From NCBI RefSeq assembly GCF_041956535.1, contig NW_027192212.1, forward strand, positions 409,129 through 473,128: a DNA stretch of 64,000 nucleotides, given 5' to 3'. Positions 22,370 to 31,660 of this stretch are shown in pieces. Numbering within the stretch: the stretch's first letter is position 1; each line of letters starts with the position of its first letter. Both the position numbers and the translations under genes were made by a program. Under the pieces are notes generated by a model. The model searched no databases. It was not told where the DNA came from and saw nothing but the letters and a program-made list of their open reading frames with translations. This DNA comes from Calcarisporiella thermophila CBS 279.70. Lineage: Eukaryota > Calcarisporiellomycota.

Positions 22370-23528
22370 GTTGTCACAATGCTTTATCTAAGAAGGGCCT
22401 GATTTCCACTGATCTGACCTTGGGACGATAGGGATAAAAACGCGTTCGCGATTGATTTAAGAAAAGAATGAAATCAGATTTCAGATTCAAGCAATTATTA
22501 ATTAAAAATTAGACAATAAATTAGTCGATGAAGAATAGGGAAGCGGTCTACGATTCCGCTTCAGATTCGCACGCTTGTGTAGTGGGCTTTGCCGGGGTGC
22601 AGATTTGATGTCATGAATACCTTCTAAGTATATACACACAGCCATAAGTTTCCAAATGAACGGATCCTGCTGTCTTAACAAGCCTATAGCAACATGATGA
22701 TATAATCTGCAATGACAACAAATAGCTTTGATGACATTGAAACCGAGTGGGTTAAAGATACTCTAAAATAAAGGGATAAAATGGATTGGATCCACCGTGC
22801 GTGATATCTATATTAAAAAGGAGAGTGGGGGAGGGGGGAGGAAATAAGGCAATAAGCTATTAGCGCCTACTGTAAATATGGAAAATAAATCAATTTCAAA
22901 CCAAATGGTGATCTGTCAATTTTCTTCCCCGTGCGCAGGCAATTAAAATGCGAAAATGGAAAGTCCGTGATGTGCGATTAAGGGGGAATAATACACTCCT
23001 AATTTTGCGATCAGCCAGAGCTTCATTACTTCCCTCTATTGCATTGATTTTCATAAGGTTTGGTAGGAGGGAGGGGGGGGGGGGGAAGATGTCAAAGCGC
23101 GCTCGAAACAATACACGCACGTCTTTGCTTTCGTCTCCTTTCTTCTTTTCGGAGCCTTACGCATCCTCCTCCAGCTGTGCGAATGAACCCTTTAAATAGA
23201 CACTCTCCTCCCACGAATTTTCATTTTCATTTTTTTTCTTCTTCATCCAGGCCTTATTGTTCTCGCATCCTCACATCATATCACTCTCCTTCATTGACAT
23301 TTCTCCCCGCCACTCCAAGGCATACTTTGTTTGCACTCTTGTACCATACCGCCTCATTCTCACTTAGCACCTCACTCTCTGCTCAATTCTCGCCTCCATT
23401 TTCACTCCCACCCCCACCTCACTTCACTCTAGACCATTTCACTTCAATTCATTCCACGTCTACAGTAGCTCCATCACACCCATCCATCTCTACTGCCCAG
23501 TAACCCCTCCCAGCATTTACAGTTTACG
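22370..23528. other. Spacer between MND1 and the GPI-like gene
   Basis: Holds a G-rich tract at 23070-23084 and long C/T-rich stretches from 23200 to 23520 just before the next gene, probably its promoter and leader. Small ORFs on both strands overlap and look random. Confidence 0.55.
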
Positions 23529-24134
23529 ATGGTCTGCAAGCTTTCGCTCCGTACCCTGCTCACCATCCTCTTTACCCTCCTCCTCTTGGTGCATATTGTG
23601 GTGGCTAGGGAACAGGACGACGAGGATGATGAGGACGAGGAGATGGACATCGAAGAGTTCTTGGAGGCGGAGCGGAATCAGTCCGCGTTCTATGTGGCCG
23701 AGCGCTGCGCTCTCTACCATAACTGCGGCGACAACATGGAATGCTTGGCCCGGTGTGCCGGGGTGCCTGCCCCTAACCGGGAGATGGTGACCAGGACGAA
23801 CGAGTGTGTGGCCGGGTGCTACAGTGCCCAGCAGGACCAGCAGCAGCAGCCGCCCAGCACGATTTCCCAGTGTGTGCAGAATTGCATTCAGACCAACTTC
23901 CTCTATACACCATATGAGGACGCCGCGGTCACTCCCACTACCACCATCACCACGATACCTACCAATGGCATGTTGATCACCGTCACCGCCGCCAATGGGG
24001 TTGTCACCACGACCCGGGTCATGACGAACACCACGAGCACCGGATCTTACTCTACCACATCAGGCATGGGCTGGATATGGCTCGGCACCTTGCTCTTCGC
24101 CAGCTTGACCTCGCTTCTCATGGTGGTGTTCTAA
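23529..24134 (+). CDS. Secreted cysteine-rich protein, probable GPI anchor
   Basis: 201 residues, single exon. The N-terminus is a signal peptide (RTLLTILFTLLLLVHIVVA, cleavage near residue 26). A very acidic segment (DDEDDEDEEMDIEE) follows, then eight cysteines at about residues 60-125, including three evenly spaced CxxxC pairs (CLARC, CVAGC, CVQNC) and one CxxxxxC. Next is a Thr-rich, probably O-glycosylated stalk (TPTTTITTIPT, VVTTTRVMTNTTSTG). A C-terminal hydrophobic segment (WIWLGTLLFASLTSLLMVVF) runs to the end without charged residues, as for a GPI-attachment signal. Likely an outer membrane or cell-wall protein. The cysteine pattern is not one I can name. Confidence 0.8.
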   Translation: MVCKLSLRTLLTILFTLLLLVHIVVAREQDDEDDEDEEMDIEEFLEAERNQSAFYVAERCALYHNCGDNMECLARCAGVPAPNREMVTRTNECVAGCYSAQQDQQQQPPSTISQCVQNCIQTNFLYTPYEDAAVTPTTTITTIPTNGMLITVTAANGVVTTTRVMTNTTSTGSYSTTSGMGWIWLGTLLFASLTSLLMVVF

Positions 24135-24838
24135 GACAAACAAAAAAGAAAAGGCAAAACAATAGAAAACGGCGCCTTATTTACCACTCTTCTAATCATA
24201 TAGTTTTACTAATCATAAGCTTTGCACCTTCTTTCCCCCTCCCCCCCTCCACTCTTCTCTTATTTCAGGTGCTTTGCCATTTAATGTGAATTAATTAATA
24301 TTTTAACCATTTGTTTTTTTCCAAGTGCTCTGTTGGAGTCCACCCTTATCCATCAACGCATAGGGCAATATGTTGTGATTTCCCTCTAATGTAATCTTCT
24401 GTTTGTTTGATAAAGCATATAGACCTTGGTTTTTTACATGTGGAATAAGTGCCCCATCAAAATAGCCGGGGGCATTCGAGGTCTTTCCTCGCTCCTGTTA
24501 AACCATCTCTTCTCCAACCACAAACCTTATCATCCGCTAATGAGTCTGCCAAACAAATCCCTGCGCACTGTATAAATGGGGCTTCAATGGACTAAAATTG
24601 GAATGGCCATTGTCCGAGTAGGACGCAAACTCCGTTTGGGATAGAGCTGGATTCAGGGACTGTTTACCATCTTGGATAAGCCAATCGTTTATTTATAACA
24701 TTAGAGAGAAATATGCAATAGGAAGAGGAACGGAAATAATGCTATATGAGTTCTATGTGCCATTAATTTTTTTTTTCATAAACATGCAATAGTAAATATA
24801 AGAGATGGATGATGTCGTGGACCGGGTGTTTCTCTCGC
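24135..24838. other. 3'-UTR and spacer
   Basis: AT-rich with C/T tracts. No supported gene. Confidence 0.55.
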
Positions 24839-25003
24839 TTAAATAGCAATGCGAAGAGAGTAATAGGAGAGGCGCGGAGGCTTATTGCGAGCTACGTTTT
24901 TTGTGTTGTTCTGTTCGATTTCTTGACTGCGCACGGACGAAGCGGTGCTTGAGGCAAGCGACTTGTTAGCGCGAAACTTCTTGAATGAAAAGAGATTGGC
25001 CAT
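24839..25003 (-). CDS. Candidate small basic protein (54 residues)
   Basis: ATG at 25003-25001 opens 55 codons to a TAA. The product is Ser/Lys/Arg/Asn-rich (head MANLFSFKKFRANKSLAS), with no membrane segment or known domain. Support is indirect: a TATATAA box lies 108 bp upstream of the ATG, inside otherwise gene-free DNA, and codon use is not AT-biased like the spacer. It may be a stress-type small ORF or a chance frame. Confidence 0.35.
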   Translation of the reverse strand: MANLFSFKKFRANKSLASSTASSVRSQEIEQNNTKNVARNKPPRLSYYSLRIAI

Positions 25004-25110
25004 GGTATTGATGGTGGGTTGAGATGTGGTAAAGATGCGGTTGTGGGGGAGGATGTTTTGAGTATTGAACAGAGAATGATGGAGGAGCTATGCTTGCCGT
25101 TCTTCGCTGT

Positions 25111-25117
25111 TTATATA
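25111..25117 (-). promoter_or_regulatory. TATA box upstream of the 54-residue ORF
   Basis: TATATAA on the minus strand, 108 bp before the candidate ATG at 25003. The context is a G/C-richer region, so the motif stands out. Confidence 0.4.
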
Positions 25118-27024
25118 CAAATGGGAGAACAGGGATGAGTCGGTAGGAGTGACGAAAGGCGAAGTTGTTATTGGTCCTTTACGCGCGACATTTCTCGGCT
25201 TCCTTCTTTGCTAATATTAAGGTTTTTTTCTAATTATATCGCCGATATCCCTCCCGAAACCCTAATTTTGCTTTGTCCTATTGCAGCCAAAGGGGTCCGC
25301 GTCAGCATCGGGTCCGCGGTCGTCTAACATTCTAGATCTCTCAGATATTGCAAACCTTCCCCATTGTTCCTTCTCCTCCCGCATTTGTGGTATGAGATGA
25401 TCCAAAGCGGCTCTTGCTTGAAGAAGTTATCTCGTCCTTCTTAATATTGTCCAAACTTACGAATATTCCCGGAGCTCCCCCGCCTACCCCACCCCAATAG
25501 GCGCCGGAGCGAGATTCTCTCTAGAATACAGCTACGAGTCTCTTGGATATCTTCCGCGCCATCGCTCATAATCAGAGCAGGGCAAACTAGGCGGGCGCAT
25601 CTATTCGAGAGCAGCTCGATGATTGTTCCAATGTCCATGGGGAGGGGAGTGGGGGGCTATTCAAGAGGGCTTCTCCTAACCCCCAACCACGACCGTCTGG
25701 GATCAGATAGGTTTTCCAACTTTGAGGATGAGGATTGACACGGCTCGAAATGTGCAACCTCAAGGTCCGAATGCTTCGGAGTTGCGTTGATTTCCCATTC
25801 AGCCAAAGTGGTTCATCTATCTAGGTTGACTGTGAATTCTCAGAAATATTCCCACAGGCTGCACTCCCGTTGGTCCAATTTCGCGCCCGGGTGGGGAAGG
25901 GGGACGTCTTCCGTATTCCTCCAGAGCAACGACGCGATTTAAGGCGTGGGCCGATTCTCGAAGAAGACACGGCGCAACCGCCCCTCTCCCGCAACTCAGC
26001 TCTTGTGACTGGCTTTGGCGGGGATACTCGGGGGCCGTGCTATTAGAGTTGTTTATAGAATGTGTTTGTTCTTTCATTAGCGCCTCTTTCCGCCTTCATT
26101 TTTGCCTTAGACAGCGAGACGTCAATGTGGCCACAGAATTATCGGGTTCGTGTTTGACAGCCATTGCGGTCGCAAAGCTGAAGAAGGTTGAGATTGCAAT
26201 GAATCTCAACCTTGTTCTCCAGCATTGAGTTTATGCCGGGCAGAAGCAAATAAATTCGGGAGGAAAGAAGGCGATCCGGACTCCCCACTACGCTGTGTAG
26301 GGAATCGAGTTTTGGGTTGCTATGCAGAAGCCTGAAAGCCAGCCACCACAAAGGCTCGAACTCTTCCCCTCCAAGGGAAATGGGTGCCAGGGTCTTCGTC
26401 ACCACAGAGTGCTTGCATAGGAGTGCGCCCCAAAAACTCAAGATTCTTGTTGAAATGGGGCCATCAACCCTATCGCTCCCATCTACCACACTATGCAGCC
26501 CAGGCGATAGACAGATATGCAGCGGCCCTCCATGTGGCCGATAAAGATGTTTCCGGTTCGACCCTCGTAAGATGGGTTTGACAGCCCAATCACCGCCTGG
26601 GCATTATTCCTAGTCGAGGAGATGATTTTATTCGAAAGAACTGCCAACAGAGATGCATCCATATACAAACAATATCTGCGTCATTCAACAGCAGCAGCAA
26701 CAAGAGATACTGGCGCCCTGCAGAGTATGGCTAGGCCGCCTTCATACGCACCCGACTCGGTGAGTATGGAAAAGGAGAGACGACCAAGCAAGCAAAGCCG
26801 TTCCCTGTTATTTTTCCCAGGACGTGCTATGCTATATACATGTATGGACTAGTCATGGGGATCACTGGCGCACGCTTGAATGTCGCCAGAGTATCTCCAC
26901 CCACAGCGAAAATTCCATGCTAACTATATCTACCTGGCTTCAAAAAAAAAAACTACATAATCACTGTATAATAAGTTGATAAAAAAAAATAACATCGAAC
27001 TACGGAACTGTCAAGTCTCAGGGC
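25118..27024. other. 1.9-kb gene-poor region of mixed composition
   Basis: Unlike other spacers this stretch is not AT-rich and has many short frames on both strands (for example minus 25441-25638, 26139-26489 and 26483-26668). Two minus-strand frames near 26489 read as a continuous-looking protein if a one-base shift is allowed, suggesting a decayed or poorly resolved gene. No family is recognised. Confidence 0.35.
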
Positions 27025-27267
27025 TTAGCCAAATCGAATGTCTTCGTTGGGCTCCAAAAATTCTGCGAAAAAGATTCCGGCCGATGCGCCCGTGACATTG
27101 ATGGAGGAGCGCCTGCGACGGTGGCGCAATTGAGCCGCGGTTTGAGAATCTCGGCGAGCGGTCTGGGATGAGGCGATCCGCCGTCGATCCTCCTGGAGCC
27201 GATCGGGATGGGGTGGGGAGGATTTCTGGGGAGAGATTGGGTGCTCTGACTGCGGTGGCAGTGGCAT
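27025..27267 (-). CDS. Candidate small protein with Arg/Ser phospho-site-like motif (80 residues)
   Basis: Starts MPLPPQSEHP at ATG 27267 and ends EFLEPNEDIRFG before TAA at 27025. The N-terminal two thirds are disordered (Pro/Ser/Gln/Arg). A basic patch RHRRRRSSINV looks like a PKA or 14-3-3-type site and is followed by a short hydrophobic-acidic tail. The frame extends upstream to an alternative start. An overlapping plus-strand ORF (27168-27647) competes, but it lacks protein-like structure. No homology recognised. Confidence 0.3.
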   Translation of the reverse strand: MPLPPQSEHPISPQKSSPPHPDRLQEDRRRIASSQTARRDSQTAAQLRHRRRRSSINVTGASAGIFFAEFLEPNEDIRFG

Positions 27268-27892
27268 GGCTCGCAGGGCTTTTCTTGGAGAGAAAGCGTG
27301 GGTTAATTTTAGACTGTGTTGTTGGGGGCAACAAACGAGGTGCATGTGCACCAACTCTGGCGGTGTCCAATTTCAGCCGAGAGTCGGGCGGGTTCTGCCA
27401 TTTTCCCCCGGGCTTGGATTGTCAATGCACTCTCGACTCGACCGAGGACAATTCGAGCAATGAGGAGAGCGGCAGTGGAAGGAGTGGAAATCCCTTGACG
27501 TTGCATAAATTGAAAAAGGCCGCTTGCAAACAAGGAGCTTGCATAATCGCAGACAGGCATTCCGGCCGGGCCTCCCGCCGCGCGGCTGGCCCTGCGACCC
27601 CTCATCTCCACTCAAAAGCACGGCAGTGCAGGCGGATGGCTTACTGATTGGGTTCCCCGCTTGAATTTTGCAGGTTTAGTGCAGGGGGGAGGAGCGCACA
27701 ATTAAACCTGTAAGCTCTGGCCGGGAGCAACGCTCCGTAATCAAAAGCCTAACCAAGGCTCTCCAGCAATGCGCATTATTTGCGCGAGGAGGGCAGAGAA
27801 AAAAAAACGGGATTTTCAGTTATTTCTGTCAGGAGAGGCTTCAACGTCGAGCTGGCGTGAGCAAAAAGAAAACAGTGGAGATAAGCGAAGCT
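27268..27892. other. Spacer with overlapping ORFs of uncertain status
   Basis: GC-richer than typical spacers. Opposing frames 27168-27647 (plus) and 27309-27611 (minus) both lack recognisable domains and cannot both be real. Confidence 0.35.
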
Positions 27893-27900
27893 TATATAAG
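27893..27900 (+). promoter_or_regulatory. TATA box upstream of the 56-residue ORF
   Basis: TATATAAG, 107 bp before the ATG at 28000. The spacing is almost the same as for the 54-residue ORF on the other strand. Confidence 0.4.
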
Positions 27901-27999
27901 GGCTTATCTGGGCCCGCTTTCTCCCCATTCCCGCTCACCAACCCTCGCGCTGTCTAGAGGCCCACTCCGCCGGTTCAACTCTTTAATCCTCTCCAAACC

Positions 28000-28170
28000 A
28001 TGTATCTTCGCCAGAACTTCGTCGCCTGCCCTCACGTCAGCAGCCGCAACCCCTGGCCTCCTGCCCGCCCAAACACTCCCAATACAGGTTGCCACAGCCA
28101 GGGCCCGTGGCCCCCCGCTCGTCCGAGCACTCCTAATGGGAATCGCCCTGATTTCAATGTGGATGTCTAA
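28000..28170 (+). CDS. Candidate small Pro/Asn-rich protein with an internal repeat (56 residues)
   Basis: ATG at 28000, with A at -3 (AACC before ATG), opens 57 codons to TAA. The product contains two copies of a Trp-Pro-Pro-Ala-Arg-Pro-(Asn/Ser)-Thr-Pro-Asn repeat (NPWPPARPNTPN and GPWPPARPSTPN), followed by RPDFNVDV. There is no signal peptide or membrane segment. A TATATAAG box lies 107 bp upstream. The internal peptide repeat and promoter favour a real gene, but other frames over the same bases are also open (27857-28198 plus, 27904-28095 minus). No known family. Confidence 0.4.
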   Translation: MYLRQNFVACPHVSSRNPWPPARPNTPNTGCHSQGPWPPARPSTPNGNRPDFNVDV

Positions 28171-28754
28171 CCCCCTTGCGCCGGCTCATTTTACCTAATC
28201 TAATTATCCCCCAAAACTGAATATACAACCCCCATTATTACGCTTGTGAGGCCAATCTCTCCTCACCAAAATTCTAATCTTTCAATTGTTAAATAGCGCA
28301 TTCGTTTTATTTTCCCTCTACATAATTTTTCTTGGTTATTTTTATAATTCACTATGCACTGTTTCAAAACATTTCTTCTTCATTCAGGGCTCTTTCATAC
28401 ATTTCTCTTAACTGAAGCATTATAATACCATGGCCATTTGACAAAAATTTTTTTTTTTGTAACCGTCCCTCTATAGATATTCTACTAGGTTTATTTTGGG
28501 TAACTTCTAGGCGTCCTTCCGCTGGAAATAAAACTCTTTTCAACACCATTTTCTTGTTCCTTCATTTTACCATCTCACCAAGCCACCCCTTCTTTTTCCC
28601 AAGTCCCAAGAAATCGAGGCCGCTCATGAAATCCTAAAAAAAAAGAGATCGAAGTGCCATGGATAAAAGAGGTAAAGGTCTATTGATTCCACCCGTGTCT
28701 TCTCTTCGAACCCGTTTGGAAGAAAGGAAGGAATGATGGATTAATTGTTCCATA
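28171..28754. other. Spacer upstream of the small membrane-protein gene
   Basis: AT-rich with T tracts. Nothing supported. Confidence 0.55.
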
Positions 28755-29233
28755 ATGTCTTCAGAGCCCAAACCAGGTGTCATCGACGATTTCGACACGG
28801 GCACTTTTGTTACGGTGGTGAGTTGGGATGTTTCTCTTGGCATTTTGGCCCGCTTTACCTGAAACCCCCTTTCCCAACCTATTCTCAGGCTATCTTCGTC
28901 CTCATCGTGTCCATCGGCCTCATCCTGTGTTACCGTCGTGCACAGCGACTTATACCCAACGGATCCGTCTTCGCATTACGCCCCACCCGCAGAGGTACCC
29001 TGCTCCGGCTGGACGATAGTGATGTTGGATTGCTTCATGACGAAGAGGAAGACGATGATCCCGCCGATGACGACGACAGGGTGTTTCATTCGGGTGATGA
29101 GCGTGACGAGAGAGAAATTCGCGTTCAGGTGGACGAGGATGATGAGGAATTATTGGAAGATGATGAAGTGGAGGCGAGTGCAGAGGCCAATGGGGATGAC
29201 GGTGACAGAAAAAGGTTAGCCCGGAATTCATAG
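28755..29233 (+). CDS. Small single-pass membrane protein with acidic tail
   Basis: Two exons, 28755-28817 and 28889-29233, give 135 residues. The short N-terminus (MSSEPKPGVIDDFDTGTFVT) is followed across the 71-nt intron by one transmembrane helix (VAIFVLIVSIGLILCY). Basic residues (RRAQR) come after it, so the tail is cytosolic by the positive-inside rule. The rest is very acidic (EEEDDDPADDDDR, DEDDEELLEDDE). Similar short proteins with one helix and a charged tail occur widely, but I cannot assign a family. The intron interpretation keeps frame and gives a clean helix. Without splicing the ATG frame ends early. Confidence 0.7.
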
Positions 29234-29902
29234 TAGATAAAGGCATGGCCTCAAAGGGTTTCGTCTTGTCCCACTTTTGCCTCTCCTCTCCTATTGTATA
29301 GTATACAGCCACTATGTTTCTATTCCTATCTCGAAAGGATTTCTTTTTCATTTGACAAATGGTGAGCGCTTAGTGCTCCGACCGTTTTTCCCTCTCTCTC
29401 TCCCACCCCCCCCCCCCTCGACACGGCTCGATTGTTGGGCTTGTATGATATAAAAGAAACAATAAAAATAAGGCAATCCAAACTCCTTTCAGCGCTGAGG
29501 GGGGGGCCAAAATCCAATTTACAAACAAAGGTTGAAGTTTAATTTCATTATTAAAGTAATCGATCTTGTCGGACGCAATTTAACACCACTTTGTGCACAC
29601 AGTGAAACCGCGCCAAATAGTGGTGCTGGTTTCGTGCACAATGTTCATTTTCCTTTATTATCTCATTACACATTTCAAAACTTGGTTATTGCTCGTGCCC
29701 TCTCCTCTTTTCGTTTCCCTTTTTTGATTTCTTTCTCGCTTTCTACGCTCCTTTTTTCATTATCCCTTTTCAATTCTTCCTCCCCCTCCCCCTTCCCCTC
29801 TGACCTTCTCTTTCTTTTCCTTGCTTGCTGCTCACTCGCCTTACTCTCACCCTCACCCGCACTCTCGCTTGCTCGCTCGCTTTCTATTTCTCTAGCCAGC
29901 TA
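29234..29902. other. Spacer, pyrimidine-rich leader of the PX-PB1 gene
   Basis: The last 250 bp before 29903 are almost pure C/T (29750-29890). The frame of the next gene stays open upstream to 29825 but encodes a low-complexity Leu/Thr/Ser stretch, so it is treated as leader. TTTCTCTAG just before the start could be a splice acceptor. Confidence 0.5.
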
Positions 29903-31264
29903 ATGATGATGGCTGTCCCGACCCTAAGCCCTCCCCTCTCCTCGCTTTCTGAGGAAACTCTCGACGACTCTCCTCTCTACCATGGGCTGGCGGTCAAAGT
30001 CCTTGGGCATAAGTACCTCAACCCCTCCGATGAACCTCTCTTCATCCTCCAGGTTCACTCTTTTCACTCTGCTTCCTACAAAATCTATCGCAAGTATGAC
30101 GACTTTCTGCATCTCTGCCGCATCCTCACCCGGGAATTCGTCTCCTACTCGAGAAGGACTCTGGGGGATGTGGAGGAATTTTTGGGTGCCACCGAGATCA
30201 TGAAGCATACCAGAGGCATGCGCGCCAAGCTCTACTCCATGCTTCCGAAGGACAAAGACATTGCCAAGAAACAGGTGGGAATCCGCATCTTCGCCGAACG
30301 AATTTGTATGGTGGACATGGCGGTGCGGCACCCGGCGTTCACCGAGTTCATTCGGCGCAAGCCGTCGGACGTGGAGGTGGAGCGGTTCATGAGCGCGGCC
30401 GGTGATCTGTTTATGGGGGGGAGCGGAAGGGCGAGGAGGGGCGAGGGGGAAAGTACCTACAGCACGAGCAAACGAAGCCACTCCTCCATAGGCTTCAGTT
30501 CCGGGAGCGGAAGAAGCAGCATCTTGAGTGATAGCGATAGCTTCTTCGCCAAGGCCCCCTCCACCATCTCCTCCTCCCATACCCTCACCTCCTCCAAGAA
30601 TCCCCCCTCCCACCACGAGCTGCTTTCTCCAACGAGCATGGCCTCCAACCGGAGATCCATCGCGAGCGACTACCCCGTCAAGTACAACTCGCGCCTCAAC
30701 GGAATCGGCTACGACTTGGAATCGAAGCGCTTCAGCAGGCTAATGAGCAAAAGTTCGCCAATGCTGGAGCTGCCGTTTGCCGAACAGTTTGCCGCCGAGT
30801 ACTCCTCCATTTCCTCCCATAGCTCCGGCCACAAAACGATGAGCGACCACGGCAGAGAACCGAAGCAGAGCTGGCCTGGGCTCCTTCAACCTCCGCCCCG
30901 CCACCCGATGTCCTCATCGGCACCCTCCGAGGGCAAGCGTTTCTCGCCATTCCCAAAACTGACCCCCGTTCCTCCCCCCTCATATACGCCGCCTGTGGTG
31001 CCGAAAATTCTGCTCACCGTCTTGCGCGACCCCTCCACCAGCGTCACCAGCCTCATATCTAGAGATTGCTCTTGGGAGATCCTAAAGTGCCGGATATGCA
31101 TGGAGTTTGCTGCGATGGGCCTGCGAGTGGAGGAGGGGTTTGCCCTTGGTGCCGCCGAAATGGTCCGGGGCCGACCCGCCCTAAGAAGGATCGATGGGGA
31201 CGAGGAGTGGAAGAGATGGGGCAGAAGATGTGAAGATAAGGCAACCCTCCTTCTATTATCCTAA
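29903..31264 (+). CDS. PX and PB1-like domain protein (Bem1/NoxR-like scaffold)
   Basis: 453 residues, single exon. Residues about 25-150 form a PX (phosphoinositide-binding) domain: VKVLGHKYLN, FILQVHSFHSASYKIYRKYD, DDFLHLCRILTREF, then the C-terminal helices. The middle is a long Ser-rich disordered segment. The last 95 residues resemble a PB1 fold: PKILLTVLRDPSTSVTSLI, then RRIDGDEEWKRWGRRCEDKA, with the acidic OPCA-like DGDEEW. PX plus PB1 is the pairing of Bem1/Scd2 and of NADPH-oxidase regulators, where the protein links Cdc42 GEFs to membranes. The SH3 domains of Bem1 are absent. Start chosen at the MMMAV methionines because upstream in-frame sequence is pyrimidine-tract translation. 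Confidence 0.7.
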   Translation: MMMAVPTLSPPLSSLSEETLDDSPLYHGLAVKVLGHKYLNPSDEPLFILQVHSFHSASYKIYRKYDDFLHLCRILTREFVSYSRRTLGDVEEFLGATEIMKHTRGMRAKLYSMLPKDKDIAKKQVGIRIFAERICMVDMAVRHPAFTEFIRRKPSDVEVERFMSAAGDLFMGGSGRARRGEGESTYSTSKRSHSSIGFSSGSGRSSILSDSDSFFAKAPSTISSSHTLTSSKNPPSHHELLSPTSMASNRRSIASDYPVKYNSRLNGIGYDLESKRFSRLMSKSSPMLELPFAEQFAAEYSSISSHSSGHKTMSDHGREPKQSWPGLLQPPPRHPMSSSAPSEGKRFSPFPKLTPVPPPSYTPPVVPKILLTVLRDPSTSVTSLISRDCSWEILKCRICMEFAAMGLRVEEGFALGAAEMVRGRPALRRIDGDEEWKRWGRRCEDKATLLLLS

Positions 31265-31660
31265 AACACATCGTTCTCTTCACCCTTCCCCTTCCTCCTC
31301 CATTTCCCTCCCCATGCAGATGCTCCCTCCTTGTTTATTTTTTGCTTGATTGCTCGTGTGTTCGTGTGTTTCCATTTCCTTGTCTAATTCCCATAGTCAA
31401 TTTGTAATGCTGTCTTTCCCGCGTTCCCTCCTTTCTCCTCCCCTTTCTTCTTCTACCCGTCTTAGAGTCTCTAATGTGTTCCCATAAATCTTTGTATCAT
31501 CGTTCGTTCCTTCAGTGCCTGCGGCATGGTTAGTGGATTCAAATACATACAACAAAAAAGAAGATAAATTATATTTATATATTTGTTGGGATATCCTAGC
31601 CACTTGGCTCGTGGATGGCAGCTAGAGTTAGCCTTACTATAACTCTCGTCAAAGTTGGCC
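31265..31660. other. Convergent 3'-UTR spacer
   Basis: C/T-rich then AT-rich DNA between two convergent genes. No coding frame. Confidence 0.6.

Noticed and set aside
27168-27647. 159-codon plus-strand ORF in the gene-poor island
   Set aside because: Its composition is mixed, with no domain and no promoter, and it overlaps equally open minus frames. Kept only as part of an uncertain region.
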